Below the pieces are notes generated by a model, which did no database searches, was not told the DNA's origin, and saw only the letters and a list, made by a program, of their open reading frames with translations. Source: Cellulophaga sp. Hel_I_12 (GTDB lineage Bacteria > Bacteroidota > Bacteroidia > Flavobacteriales > Flavobacteriaceae). From it: a stretch of 64,000 nt of DNA. Shown here one piece after another: positions 1 to 9,597 of this stretch (the first letter of the stretch is position 1; each line of letters begins with the position of its first letter). The position numbers and the translations under genes are program-made. The stretch is taken from positions 2,235,501 through 2,299,500 of the forward strand of contig NZ_JUHB01000001.1 in assembly GCF_000799565.1 (NCBI RefSeq). Direction: 5' to 3'.

Positions 1-1464
1 GACTTTTCTGTGGATGTCTTTTTAAGTCACTGCATAAAAATAATCACAGTGCTAAAAGAAAAATTTCAGACTTTAAATCAGCACTTAGAATTAGAATACT
101 TATATCGCTTTAACGCGCTATTTCATCAAATTTTACAGCTTGTACAGGAACATACATTCATAGCAGATATAAAGTCATTGCAAAGTTTATACAAAGAACT
201 TATAGCTACTGAAACTTTAGATTTTCAAGGCGAACCACTGCAAGGCACTCAAATTATGGGAATGCTTGAGAGTAGAAATCTTGATTTTGAAACCGTTATT
301 ATTACCTCAGTCAATGAAGGCATATTACCTTCTGGAAAGTCAAATAATTCGTTTATTCCTTTTGATATTAAAATTAATTACGGCTTGCCTACCTACAAAG
401 AAAAGGATGCCGTTTACACCTATCACTTTTATAGGTTGTTACAGAGAGCGAAAAATGTTTACCTCATATACAACACAGAACCTAATGTTTTGGAGGGTAA
501 TGAAAAAAGTCGCTTACTAACTCAATTATTGACCGATGAAAACAAAAATGCAGCTATTACTGAAATTACAGCTTCAAGCCTTGTAAAAACCTCTCCGATA
601 AAAAAGCAAAGTATTTTTAAAAATGATGCGTTGATGGCCGAAATTAAAGCCTTAGGAACAAGGGGGTTTTCACCTAGTTCATTGAGCAATTATATAAGAA
701 ACCCAATAGATTTTTACAAAAAAAGTATCTTAAAAATATACGAAACTAATGAGGTTGAAGAAAGCGTTGCCGCCAATACCTTTGGAACTATTGTACACGA
801 TAGCTTAGAAGATTTATACCAAAGCTTTGTTGGAAAATTTTTAGAAAAAGAAAGCTTAACAAAGCTATTAACTGAGGTGGAGAAAACCGTACAACTCAAT
901 TTCAAAAAAACCTATGTAGAAGGAGAAATATCGACAGGTAAAAACCTTATTGCTTACCACGTAATTTTGCGGTATATTCAAAATTTCATTCAATTAGAAA
1001 TAAAAGAAGTAGCAAAGCACAAGATTAAAGTGGTGGCTCTGGAGCAAAATTTAGAACTTGTTTTTTCTGTACCCAACATTGAAGTTCCAATTAAAATTAA
1101 GGGAAAGCTCGACCGTATTGATGAGGTGGATGGCGTACTAAGAATTATCGATTACAAAACAGGAAAGGTAGAGCCTAAAAACGTAAAAATAAAAGACTGG
1201 GAAGACATCATTCTAAACTATGACATGAGTAAGGCCTTTCAACTTATGTGCTATGCCCTTCTCTATGATCAGAAAACGCCAATAACGCGTATTGAAGCAG
1301 GAATACTATCTTTCAAAAACTTAAATAAAGGTGTCTTGTTATTCAACCAAAATACTACTACTGTCATAACCCAAGACACCCTTACTGATTTTAAAAATGT
1401 TCTCTTTGAACTAATTCAAGAAATTTTTGATCCTAACATTCCGTTCACCGAAAAAGAACTATAA
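1..1464 (+). CDS. PD-(D/E)XK nuclease family protein, AddB-like (5' end missing)
   Basis: The 3' part of a larger gene: the frame is already open at base 1, so the N-terminus lies outside the window. The first ~200 residues resemble the C-terminal part of a helicase-like module (motif EGILPSG). A nuclease domain follows, opening with SPSSLSNYIRNP near codon 225 and carrying the catalytic core GKLDRID (Asp at codon 371) and IIDYKTGK (Asp 384, Lys 386). This order is typical of AddB/RecB-type double-strand-break resection nucleases. The cysteine expected in the iron-sulfur clamp of some AddB proteins is not seen at the start of the nuclease domain. The gene is convergent with the SDR gene and the two stop codons abut. 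Confidence 0.85.
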   Translation, partial: DFSVDVFLSHCIKIITVLKEKFQTLNQHLELEYLYRFNALFHQILQLVQEHTFIADIKSLQSLYKELIATETLDFQGEPLQGTQIMGMLESRNLDFETVIITSVNEGILPSGKSNNSFIPFDIKINYGLPTYKEKDAVYTYHFYRLLQRAKNVYLIYNTEPNVLEGNEKSRLLTQLLTDENKNAAITEITASSLVKTSPIKKQSIFKNDALMAEIKALGTRGFSPSSLSNYIRNPIDFYKKSILKIYETNEVEESVAANTFGTIVHDSLEDLYQSFVGKFLEKESLTKLLTEVEKTVQLNFKKTYVEGEISTGKNLIAYHVILRYIQNFIQLEIKEVAKHKIKVVALEQNLELVFSVPNIEVPIKIKGKLDRIDEVDGVLRIIDYKTGKVEPKNVKIKDWEDIILNYDMSKAFQLMCYALLYDQKTPITRIEAGILSFKNLNKGVLLFNQNTTTVITQDTLTDFKNVLFELIQEIFDPNIPFTEKEL

Positions 1465-2175
1465 TTATTTTAAATCTGGTCGTGTAGGCCTAACTTCAAT
1501 TTTACTAGGCAAAGTTCTTGGATTCATTTTTAATAAATCATAGACCAGTTCTCCAATATCCTCAGGTTGAATTTTCCAAGCATCTTTTTCAGAAGGCGTA
1601 TGATCATTAAAATGCGTAGCTACTGAACCTGGCATAATGGTAGAAACTTTAATTCCGTATTGTCGTAAATCAAGCATTACCGCTTGTGTAAACCCAACAA
1701 CACCAAATTTGGTAGCGTTATAACCCGCTCCCTTTTCAAAAAAATTTGTACCTGCTAAGCTTGCTAAAGTGATATAATAACCTTTAGATTGTTTGAGTGC
1801 TTTGACAGAGGCCTTTAGCGTGTGAAAAACTCCGTTTAGGTTAGTGTTGATCATTTGATGCCATTGGTGCTCTGACATTTGATCTATAGGCGCGAAATTA
1901 CCTACTCCTGCATTAGCCAGCACCACATCTAGCTGACCCCATTTTTTTAGTATAGCTTCAACAGCTTTTTGTTCGTCAACTAACTTTGTAACATCTGATG
2001 CAATAGCTAAAACTTGATCTTTATTTCCTAGGGCAGTAGCAGCTTCTTGAACCGTTTTTAAGGTTCTACCGCTAATAGCGACTTTCATACCTTCAGCTAG
2101 TAATTTTTTTGCAGTACCGTATCCTATTCCTTTAGAACCGCCAGTGATATAGACGACTTTATTTTTTAAATCCAT
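1465..2175 (-). CDS. Short-chain dehydrogenase/reductase
   Basis: 236-residue classical SDR that reduces or oxidises a carbonyl/alcohol with NAD(P). Visible motifs are the Rossmann glycine motif TGGSKGIG (residues 11-18), NAGVG, the catalytic serine in TLASLAG, and YNATK holding the Tyr and Lys of the active site. The length is normal for the family. It resembles cytosolic 3-ketoacyl-ACP-reductase-type or sepiapterin-reductase-type proteins, and the substrate cannot be told from sequence. It is followed tail to tail by the nuclease gene with no spacer. It lies downstream of the glycan-utilisation genes on the same strand but is separated from them by ~120 bp, so membership of that operon is uncertain. 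Confidence 0.9.
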   Translation of the reverse strand: MDLKNKVVYITGGSKGIGYGTAKKLLAEGMKVAISGRTLKTVQEAATALGNKDQVLAIASDVTKLVDEQKAVEAILKKWGQLDVVLANAGVGNFAPIDQMSEHQWHQMINTNLNGVFHTLKASVKALKQSKGYYITLASLAGTNFFEKGAGYNATKFGVVGFTQAVMLDLRQYGIKVSTIMPGSVATHFNDHTPSEKDAWKIQPEDIGELVYDLLKMNPRTLPSKIEVRPTRPDLK

Positions 2176-2296
2176 AATAACATTTATTTTAAGTGAAGTT
2201 AAAAATTGATTTACAGGAAATAAAAAATAGGGCGTTATAGTTTTCTTAAAACAAATTAAGGCTAAAAGTAAACGTGGTGGAACTTTTCAAGGAACC

Positions 2297-3130
2297 CTAT
2301 GGTTTAATCCTTACTTGTACAAAAACAGGAAAGTGATCTGAAGGAAATTTAAAATCGATAGCGCTTGAAAAAGTAGCATATTTTTCAACTACAACAGCAT
2401 CAGAAACCATAATATAATCTATTCTACGCGTCACAGGTTCGTTATATTTAAAACCATTAAATGTACCTTCAGGACCAAAAACTACTGTCGCTTTTTCTTT
2501 AGCATCTGATAAAACAGTCTTTGCTTCTGTTATCACTTCTGAATTTGGCTCCACATTAAAATCGCCCATGATGATTACCGGAAGGTTTTTAATGTTGACA
2601 GTTTTTATTTTTTCTAAGATAAGTTTCATGCCTTTTTGTTGCGCTACAGCTCCCACATGGTCAAAATGTGTATTAAAAACCCATACTTTTTGTTGGCTTT
2701 CTTTTAAAGCAAACAACCCATAAGTACAAACTCTTGGATAGGCTGCATCCCATCCCTTAGAAACCTTTTCAGGAGTTTCAGAAAGCCAAAAGGTATGTTC
2801 TTCTATCAACTCAAGCCTGTTCGAATTATAAAAGATTCCTGAGTGCTCACCTTCTTGTTCGCCATCACGTCCTTTCCCTATAAATTTATAGGCTGTTAAT
2901 GTGTTTTTTAAATCATTTACTTGATTAGGTCTAGCCTCTTGAACCCCTAAAACATCAGGAGCCAGAAATAAAATTTGAGAACCTAAAAATTCTTTTCGGT
3001 TGGGCCAAGCATTTTCTCCGTCAGATGCAATATCTAAACGTACATTATACGTCATGACGCTCATTTGTTGACTTTGACAACTAGGTATGCACATGAACAA
3101 GACTATAAGTGAAAGTATAGGTGTTTTCAT
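2297..3130 (-). CDS. Endonuclease/exonuclease/phosphatase family lipoprotein
   Basis: 277 residues. The N-terminus is a signal peptide ending in a lipobox-like CIPSC, so an exported lipoprotein is likely. The EEP fold is shown by MTYNVRLD, the metal-binding Glu in GVQEARPNQ, GDFNVEPNS and the terminal SDHFPV (catalytic Asp-His). Family members hydrolyse phosphodiesters or phosphomonoesters (nucleases, sphingomyelinases, inositol phosphatases). An exported copy next to a glycerophosphodiesterase domain suggests a phosphodiester substrate outside the cytoplasm, which is inference. It lies 69 bp downstream of the GDPD-GH16 gene on the same strand and is probably cotranscribed with it. Confidence 0.88.
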   Translation of the reverse strand: MKTPILSLIVLFMCIPSCQSQQMSVMTYNVRLDIASDGENAWPNRKEFLGSQILFLAPDVLGVQEARPNQVNDLKNTLTAYKFIGKGRDGEQEGEHSGIFYNSNRLELIEEHTFWLSETPEKVSKGWDAAYPRVCTYGLFALKESQQKVWVFNTHFDHVGAVAQQKGMKLILEKIKTVNIKNLPVIIMGDFNVEPNSEVITEAKTVLSDAKEKATVVFGPEGTFNGFKYNEPVTRRIDYIMVSDAVVVEKYATFSSAIDFKFPSDHFPVFVQVRIKP

Positions 3131-3199
3131 AGGTTTATAATTGATTAAAACGATATTTAAAATTAAGTACCAACAAGTGCCAATAGAAATTCAAATTTT

Positions 3200-4801
3200 T
3201 TATTTTGCCTGTTGATACACTCGAATATAATCAATAATCATTTGTTGTGGAAATATGGTATCGTCAATACCTTTTTGACCTCCCCACATACCACCAACCG
3301 CTACATTTAAAATAAGGTAGAATTTTTTGTCAAAAGGCCACTCAGCGCTTGTTTTACCTTCATTTTTGACTTGATTATAAACCACATCATCTACCATAAA
3401 ATCTATTTTTTGAGGCGTCCATTCAATAGCAAAAACATGAAATTCATCATTTGGATTTTCAATAAAGGTCGATTTTCCTTTTTGTGTGCCCAGCATGTGG
3501 TTGTATGCTTTAGTGTGTATGGTACCGTGTATGGTATCATTATCATAACCAACATGTTCCATAATATCTATTTCACCACTTTCTGGCCATCCAATTTCTT
3601 TTCTATCCTCACTTAACATCCATATTGCAGGCCACATACCACGACCTTCAGGTAGTTTTGCACTCACTTCAATGCGCCCATATTGCCATGCCGCAAGGCC
3701 TTCGGTCTTTATTCTAGCAGAGGTATATTGTGCAGTATCAATTTCAGTTTTGTATTTAGCCCAACCACTAATTTCTGTATTTTTAAAATCTTTATTGGCT
3801 ATTTTTTCTTTATGTGCTTCAAGAATCAAATGCCCTTTTTCAACACGCGCATTTTTTAAACTATCCGTATAGTACTGTTTTTCTTGATTGGCAATAAACC
3901 GGTAATCATAGCCCCACTTCGTCGTATCTGGCTTTCCGGTATAATTAAATTCGTCACTCCAAACCAAATGCCAGCCATTTTTTGACGGACTAGTTTTTAA
4001 CCTTTCAAAAAGTAATTCAGGTTCGTTGGTGGTGATGTAATCAAAGTTATTTGCAATTAGCCAATCCAAATCTTCTTGAGAATTCGCTGTCCAAGCATTT
4101 AATTTTAGATTTTTATCTTTTGCTTCTTGTATCCATTCTGGTTTTCTTTTTAAAATATGAACGGCATAATCTAAGCCTGAAATACTATCATTGTGCAAAA
4201 CCTCTGGCGATTTTGAACCATCTAAATACTGCGTTTTTGCCGTTGGGTTTAGTGCTATAATTTTTTGTAATATTTCGTAACTAAAACTGATGTAGTACGA
4301 TATATAGGGCTCTGCATTAAGCTCAGCCACTAAGGCCACAGCTTTTTCTGCCATTAATACATTACGCCCTTCAATTTTTGAAGGTTTTAATTCGCAGACC
4401 AAACCCGTGCCAGGATTATTGTCCATTCCTGCGAGTATATAGTCCTTTAGGGTCGGTAAGGTTTCACCATTTGTTAATGTTTGCTCGGCTAAGGTGGCAT
4501 AGGTGTTTTCTTCGATAATTAAGCCTTGATAATCAGGATCATGAGTGACGATTAAAATACTGTCTAAAGTCATTCTCACATCAAATTCTGAACCAGTACA
4601 ACCTAATTCTATGGCTTGTTTTAAAGCAGCAATAGAATTTTCTGGAAGGTTTTTTGCCTTCCAAGCGCCTCTGTGAGCAATGACAGGATTATTTGCAAAA
4701 GTGACCTGCTTAGTTGCTATTGAACTACATGCACTGCAACCAAGGATAAGAACTATTAAAAAAAAATAACGCATATTTCTATAGATAAAAGAGTTCCTCA
4801 T
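3200..4801 (-). CDS. Glycerophosphodiester phosphodiesterase-GH16 glucanase fusion lipoprotein
   Basis: 533-residue two-domain enzyme. The N-terminal signal ends in a lipobox around GCSAC. Residues ~40-270 form a GDPD domain: AHRG, PENS, the metal site SEFDVRMTLD, VTHD and CELKP are all present. Residues ~285-533 are a GH16 domain starting WSDEF, with catalytic motif GEIDIME (nucleophile Glu410, Asp412, acid/base Glu415). GH16 enzymes of this type cut beta-1,3 or mixed beta-glucans; GDPD domains release sn-glycerol-3-phosphate from glycerophosphodiesters. An alternative start at Met10 (base 4774) would give a more usual short lipoprotein leader. It follows susD after a hairpin. Having both domains in one polypeptide is unusual. 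Confidence 0.9.
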   Translation of the reverse strand: MRNSFIYRNMRYFFLIVLILGCSACSSIATKQVTFANNPVIAHRGAWKAKNLPENSIAALKQAIELGCTGSEFDVRMTLDSILIVTHDPDYQGLIIEENTYATLAEQTLTNGETLPTLKDYILAGMDNNPGTGLVCELKPSKIEGRNVLMAEKAVALVAELNAEPYISYYISFSYEILQKIIALNPTAKTQYLDGSKSPEVLHNDSISGLDYAVHILKRKPEWIQEAKDKNLKLNAWTANSQEDLDWLIANNFDYITTNEPELLFERLKTSPSKNGWHLVWSDEFNYTGKPDTTKWGYDYRFIANQEKQYYTDSLKNARVEKGHLILEAHKEKIANKDFKNTEISGWAKYKTEIDTAQYTSARIKTEGLAAWQYGRIEVSAKLPEGRGMWPAIWMLSEDRKEIGWPESGEIDIMEHVGYDNDTIHGTIHTKAYNHMLGTQKGKSTFIENPNDEFHVFAIEWTPQKIDFMVDDVVYNQVKNEGKTSAEWPFDKKFYLILNVAVGGMWGGQKGIDDTIFPQQMIIDYIRVYQQAK

Positions 4802-4807
4802 AAAAAT

Positions 4808-4831
4808 CTAAGGGCAATAAATTGCCCTTAG
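4808..4831 (-). terminator. Hairpin between susD and the GDPD-GH16 gene
   Basis: Perfect 10-bp stem (CTAAGGGCAA against TTGCCCTTAG) with a TAAA loop. On the minus strand it is followed by ATTTTTA, a weak T-tract. It sits in the 79-bp gap after susD and ends seven bases before the next start codon. It is probably an attenuating terminator or RNA stabiliser that lets susCD be expressed above the downstream enzyme genes. The short T-tract makes complete termination doubtful. Confidence 0.6.
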
Positions 4832-4880
4832 AAATTAAATAAAAAAACTCAACTCAACTTTAACCTAATTTTTAAAACTA

Positions 4881-6497
4881 TTAATTGTAACCTGTATTTT
4901 GAGGATAGCTAGGTCCGAACAAATCTAAATCTTCTTGAAAAATTGGCCAGTTAATAAAATAGTCTTGCCAATTTACTCTCGGGTCTCTACTACCTCCAAA
5001 ATTATTTGGAAAGAATGCTCCATCACCAGCGTAATTTCTCATTTGAAAATTTAATGTTTCAGCACCAAATCTTTTTAAAGTAAACCAACGCTCTCCTTCA
5101 AAGGCTAATTCACGTGCGTTTTCATCTAAAATATCTTGCAAGGTTACGCTTGTTAAAGGGGCCGCGTTTGCTCTTGTCCGCACTGCATTGATATAAGGTA
5201 AGGGATCTCCACTACCAGATCTTAAAATAGCCTCAGCAGCTAATAAATAAGTTTCTGCTAAACGATACACCATGATGTTACTTCTTTGTAAATAAGAATT
5301 CGGATCATCATCATCTTGGGTATACTTTAATGTTGATGGGTGAAGTCTTTGATAAAAAGTGGTATACGTTCTACTAGGATTGTTTAAATCAGTAATCGGC
5401 TGATAAATAGTTATCTCTTGCCCTGAGTTTGGACCATCATTATAAAAATATTTTAACCTAAAATAGGTGTCATTATCTCTCGTATCATTTGGATCAGCTG
5501 CGAGTAATCCTTGTAAGTATAGGTTAGGTAAAACTCTTGAAAATCCTCTACCCCCCTGAGCTGTTTCAGCATTAATACCTGGAATTTGAAAATATTGAGT
5601 TACAAAATTAGCATTTATCATTGTGGTACCGCCACCACCTAATATATTGTCTTGCGATTGTATGACAAATAATTGTTCTGAATGATTTCTATCGCCTTTA
5701 AAGACATCAGCTGTGCTTGACACTAAACTATGTGGACTATCTGGATCTTCAATGACCGAAACCGCTTGGTTGCGAGCTTCAGTCCAATTTCCTTCCCATA
5801 AAGCTACTTTCGCTTTAATATGTTTGGCAGTACCTTTTGATACACGACCAAAAGTTACGTTCCAATCTAAATGTTCAACTGCAAAAGCTAGATCGCTATT
5901 CAATAAGGCAAATATTTCTTCTTCTGAAGATTTATTCTGAATAACCTCAAATGCTGTTTCGACGGTTACTGTTTCCGTAGAAACATAAATATTATTATAC
6001 ATTCTATATAAAAAGAAATAGGAAAGTGCTCTAAAGAACTTCGCTTCTGCTATGATTTTATCTCTACTTTCTTCGTCTAAACTATCTAAATCCTCTGCCG
6101 CGTTTATAATATCGGTTGCTTTATTTGCAATCGTATAAAAACGTTTCCAAAATAAAGAGGATACAAATTGGGAACCTAAATCAACTGGAGAAACTCCCCT
6201 CTCATATCTACCCATAAGTCCTGTATATCCAGATCTAGAAAATGCTAAATCACTTCTTGAAGGTAATACCACCCCTCCCATATAGTCTTCTGTACCTTGA
6301 TCATAGCGATCTCTATAGAATTTATACAAACTGACTACTCCTGATTTTAAACCTTCTTCTGTAGTATACACATAATCAGCATCGATTAATGTTGTTGGCT
6401 GTTCTTCTAGAAAGTCTTCACACGAAATTGTAAAGAAAATAGCCATTAGCAAAAACAGGCTATATTTTACTTTTTGATAAAAATATGTTGTTTTCAT
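4881..6497 (-). CDS. SusD/RagB family nutrient-binding outer-membrane lipoprotein
   Basis: 538 residues. The signal peptide ends with a lipobox near TISCEDFLEE, and the Cys would be lipidated. The body shows the usual SusD features: TTEEGLKSGVVSLYKFYRD early, an internal RAxSYF-like TPR stretch (FFRALSYFFLYRMYNN), and the C-terminal SusD half with YRLAETYLLAAEAILRSG and ELAFEGERWFTLKRFG. SusD proteins cap the SusC channel on the cell surface and capture glycans. The gene starts 25 bp after the susC stop, as expected for a SusCD pair. The ligand cannot be read from sequence; the downstream GDPD-GH16 fusion points to a glucan or a glycerophosphate-decorated glycan. Confidence 0.95.
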   Translation of the reverse strand: MKTTYFYQKVKYSLFLLMAIFFTISCEDFLEEQPTTLIDADYVYTTEEGLKSGVVSLYKFYRDRYDQGTEDYMGGVVLPSRSDLAFSRSGYTGLMGRYERGVSPVDLGSQFVSSLFWKRFYTIANKATDIINAAEDLDSLDEESRDKIIAEAKFFRALSYFFLYRMYNNIYVSTETVTVETAFEVIQNKSSEEEIFALLNSDLAFAVEHLDWNVTFGRVSKGTAKHIKAKVALWEGNWTEARNQAVSVIEDPDSPHSLVSSTADVFKGDRNHSEQLFVIQSQDNILGGGGTTMINANFVTQYFQIPGINAETAQGGRGFSRVLPNLYLQGLLAADPNDTRDNDTYFRLKYFYNDGPNSGQEITIYQPITDLNNPSRTYTTFYQRLHPSTLKYTQDDDDPNSYLQRSNIMVYRLAETYLLAAEAILRSGSGDPLPYINAVRTRANAAPLTSVTLQDILDENARELAFEGERWFTLKRFGAETLNFQMRNYAGDGAFFPNNFGGSRDPRVNWQDYFINWPIFQEDLDLFGPSYPQNTGYN

Positions 6498-6522
6498 TTG
6501 TTTATTTTTTTAATTATTTTAA

Positions 6523-9500
6523 TTATAGACCAACTTTTACTCCAAAAGTTAAGGCTCTCGCATCAGGATATCCCGTATCGGCAGTTGAAAAAGTATTTCT
6601 TATGTTTACCTCTGGGCTATAGCCAATATAATCTGTCTTAGTAAACACGTTTGTTGCCGTTACATAAAACTGAATAGAATCTATATTTAATTTCGGAAGC
6701 GATGATGATGGTAATGTATAGCCTAAGCTCAATGTTCTTAACCTAACATAGGAAGCATCTTTAATGGCTAAAGAATTCAAATATTGCGGAGCAGTATCAA
6801 AACTTGGTCTTGGAAAGGTTGTTGATGGATTTTCTGGTGTATAATAGGGAACCTTAACTCCGTTTAATTTACCTGATAAAGTACCCCCATTGTTAAAGTC
6901 TGATAAAAAAGGATTTACTCTAGTGGCTCCTTCTACCGCATAAAAATCAACAAATAAATCAAAACCTTTGTAATTTAAAGTTGAAGACAATGACCCAAAC
7001 CAATCTGGATTAGGATCTGTATAAACACGATCTTCTGGTGTAATTCTACCATCAGGAACTCCCGTGATATTGCCATCTATATCAACACCATTTGTATCTT
7101 TAATTCTGATATCACCTGGTCTTAAATCTGTCTGTACAATAGTTGACTCTGGATTTGCTTGAGGCGCATTTGCAAAATCATCTCCAACTTGCCAAATTCC
7201 GTCAAATGCGTACTGGCGTATAACTCCAACAGGTTGACCAACAAAATAATCAAAAGCATCATCTTCCAAAATGGCGTCTCCATTACCATCATTATATAAA
7301 TCTACTAAATTATTTTTATTGTTAGACCAATTGGTAGATACCGACCATCTAAAATCTTGAGTATTTATTAAGTTAGCAGTTAAGCTTAATTCAACCCCGG
7401 TATTCTGTAATTCTCCAGCATTGAAATAGGTGCGATTATACCCAGTGATTGAAGGCACACCTCGTTGTAATAATAAATCGGTTGTTCTAGCGTCATAATA
7501 TTCAAAGGCTCCTGTTAAGAATCTATCGAATAGCGAAAAATCTAAACCAAGGTTTAAGGTCGTGACTCTTTCGTATTTTAAATCTCTATTGGGCAATACT
7601 CCTGTTGGAGAAAAACCTGAAGCCGTTTGTCCATTGAAGATATAAGGCTGATCCTCTGCTGTAAATAATGATCTAAACGGACTAGATGGAAAGTTCACAA
7701 GCGTACCATAACTGGCTCTAAATTTTAATTCCTGAATGGCATCTATTTCTCTAAAGAAACTTTCATTATGCATTTTCCAAGCAAAAGAAGCTGCTGTGCT
7801 TTGTGCCCATTTATTGTTCTCTGCGTTTGTCGATGCTGCATCCGCTCTAAATGTCCCTGAAAACAAGTATCTATCTAAAAGATTATACCGTAAACGCGCC
7901 ATGTAAGACGTTAAATTAAGTGGGTTTTCAGCACGTACTACTGTTACGTTACCTATTGCATTGCCAATCCCATTGTAGCCTAGATCTTCGTTAGGAAAAC
8001 CTTGTCCTTCGGTTAAAGTTCCATTAAACCTATCTTCTTGTGACGATTGTACTAGGGTTAAATTAAATTTATGATCTTTTGTAAACTCTTTGTCATAGTT
8101 CAGGATGTTTTCAATTAAATATGATTTTCTTGTTTGATTTTCTATTCTTGCCACACCTCTTTCAGTCGCCCCTGGTGAACTCAAAGATGATTGGTATTGT
8201 CCACGTTCAGAATTTTTACGCGTGAGGTTTGCTTTTAATTGGTAGGATAAATTATCAGTGATTTTATACATAGGTGATATGTTAATCACAAAATCATTAC
8301 CTAATTCATCATTAGTTTGTTCTCTTAAATTCCACAATGGATTCGTAGCTGTTAATTCCTCGCCACTAGGAAATTGCGTGATATTACCATCTGCATCAAA
8401 AGCACTTCCTAAAGGAGAGGTGGTAATGACATTTACATTAGCTGATCTAGCGATATCATCTGTTAAGAGATTCAAATCAAAGGCAACAGAAAATTTATCA
8501 TTGATTTTTTGATCTACGTTTAAACGCAAATTCGTTCTGCTGTAACTAGATGTTGGAATAATACCATTTTCTTTAAAATAGTTTATACTCGAATAAACCT
8601 TTGTCATTTCTGTACCTCCAGAAATACTAATTGTTTGGCTATTAATCAAACCTGATCGTAATAACTCTTCCTCCCAATCCACAAATCGATTGTTAGCGAT
8701 ATTGTCAATTTCAACCAATGAAAATGCATCTATTTCATTTGGGTATTCATCCGTTGCATTGTTAGCACGGATAGCTTCTCTACGTAATTGTGCAAATTCT
8801 TGCCCGCTATACACATCAAAATTACGTTCTACAGTTTTTGAGGTCACAAAACCGTGATAATTTACTTGTATTTGACCACTTGTTCCTCGTTTCGTAGTAA
8901 TTAAAATTACTCCATTCGCCCCCCTTGAGCCATAAATAGCCTGAGCCGAAGCATCCTTTAGTACTTCAATAGAGGTAATGTCATCGGCATTTATGTCTTC
9001 AATGCCACCATCTCTAATAATTCCGTCAACCACATAAATTGCACTTGTATTTCCTTCAATAGAACCACGTCCTCTAAAGATGATTTCAGAGTTTCCACCT
9101 GGTCTCAAAGTACCACCACCCACTTGAACTTGTAGGCCTGCAATTCTTCCTCTTAGCATTTCTGTTACATCTGATGTGGGCGTTAAAACAGCTTTTTCTA
9201 AATCCGTTGTCGCTACTGCATTTTGGATATCACTTTTCCTTTGTGTACCATACCCAACCACAACAATTTCATCTAAAGCACTGGCATCTTCTTGAAGTGT
9301 AATAGTCATTTCACTGCTCAAAGCATTAACTTCTTGAGGTGTGTAACCAATATACGATACCACTAAAACAGCATCCAAATTGGCAACAGTGATGGTAAAC
9401 CTACCATCAAAATCTGTAGAAGTACCATTCGTTGTCCCTTTTACTATAACTGATGCTCCCGGTAGTGGCATATTATCGCCAGCTGAAGTTACAGTTCCAG

Positions 9501-9597
9501 AAATCTGCATTGTTTGAGCGCTGACTAAACCCAAACTAGAGAAGAGAAAACAGGCAAACAACAATTTAAATTTTTGATTAAATAATTTTAATTTCAT
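6523..9597 (-). CDS. SusC/RagA family TonB-dependent outer-membrane transporter
   Basis: 1024 residues, typical length. Signal peptide ending at VSAQ, then a carboxypeptidase-like regulatory domain (ISGTVTSAGDNMPLPGASV), a TonB-box-like EIVVVGYGTQRK, a plug domain (IYVVDGIIRDGGIEDINADDI, with SAQAIYGSRGANGVILITTK) and a 22-strand barrel with a short Phe/Leu-ending C-terminus (LTFGVKVGL). It is the energised import channel partner of the SusD-like protein that follows by 25 bp. No N-terminal anti-sigma-interaction domain is seen, consistent with control by the adjacent propeller regulator rather than by a sigma/anti-sigma pair. Confidence 0.96.
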   Translation of the reverse strand: MKLKLFNQKFKLLFACFLFSSLGLVSAQTMQISGTVTSAGDNMPLPGASVIVKGTTNGTSTDFDGRFTITVANLDAVLVVSYIGYTPQEVNALSSEMTITLQEDASALDEIVVVGYGTQRKSDIQNAVATTDLEKAVLTPTSDVTEMLRGRIAGLQVQVGGGTLRPGGNSEIIFRGRGSIEGNTSAIYVVDGIIRDGGIEDINADDITSIEVLKDASAQAIYGSRGANGVILITTKRGTSGQIQVNYHGFVTSKTVERNFDVYSGQEFAQLRREAIRANNATDEYPNEIDAFSLVEIDNIANNRFVDWEEELLRSGLINSQTISISGGTEMTKVYSSINYFKENGIIPTSSYSRTNLRLNVDQKINDKFSVAFDLNLLTDDIARSANVNVITTSPLGSAFDADGNITQFPSGEELTATNPLWNLREQTNDELGNDFVINISPMYKITDNLSYQLKANLTRKNSERGQYQSSLSSPGATERGVARIENQTRKSYLIENILNYDKEFTKDHKFNLTLVQSSQEDRFNGTLTEGQGFPNEDLGYNGIGNAIGNVTVVRAENPLNLTSYMARLRYNLLDRYLFSGTFRADAASTNAENNKWAQSTAASFAWKMHNESFFREIDAIQELKFRASYGTLVNFPSSPFRSLFTAEDQPYIFNGQTASGFSPTGVLPNRDLKYERVTTLNLGLDFSLFDRFLTGAFEYYDARTTDLLLQRGVPSITGYNRTYFNAGELQNTGVELSLTANLINTQDFRWSVSTNWSNNKNNLVDLYNDGNGDAILEDDAFDYFVGQPVGVIRQYAFDGIWQVGDDFANAPQANPESTIVQTDLRPGDIRIKDTNGVDIDGNITGVPDGRITPEDRVYTDPNPDWFGSLSSTLNYKGFDLFVDFYAVEGATRVNPFLSDFNNGGTLSGKLNGVKVPYYTPENPSTTFPRPSFDTAPQYLNSLAIKDASYVRLRTLSLGYTLPSSSLPKLNIDSIQFYVTATNVFTKTDYIGYSPEVNIRNTFSTADTGYPDARALTFGVKVGL

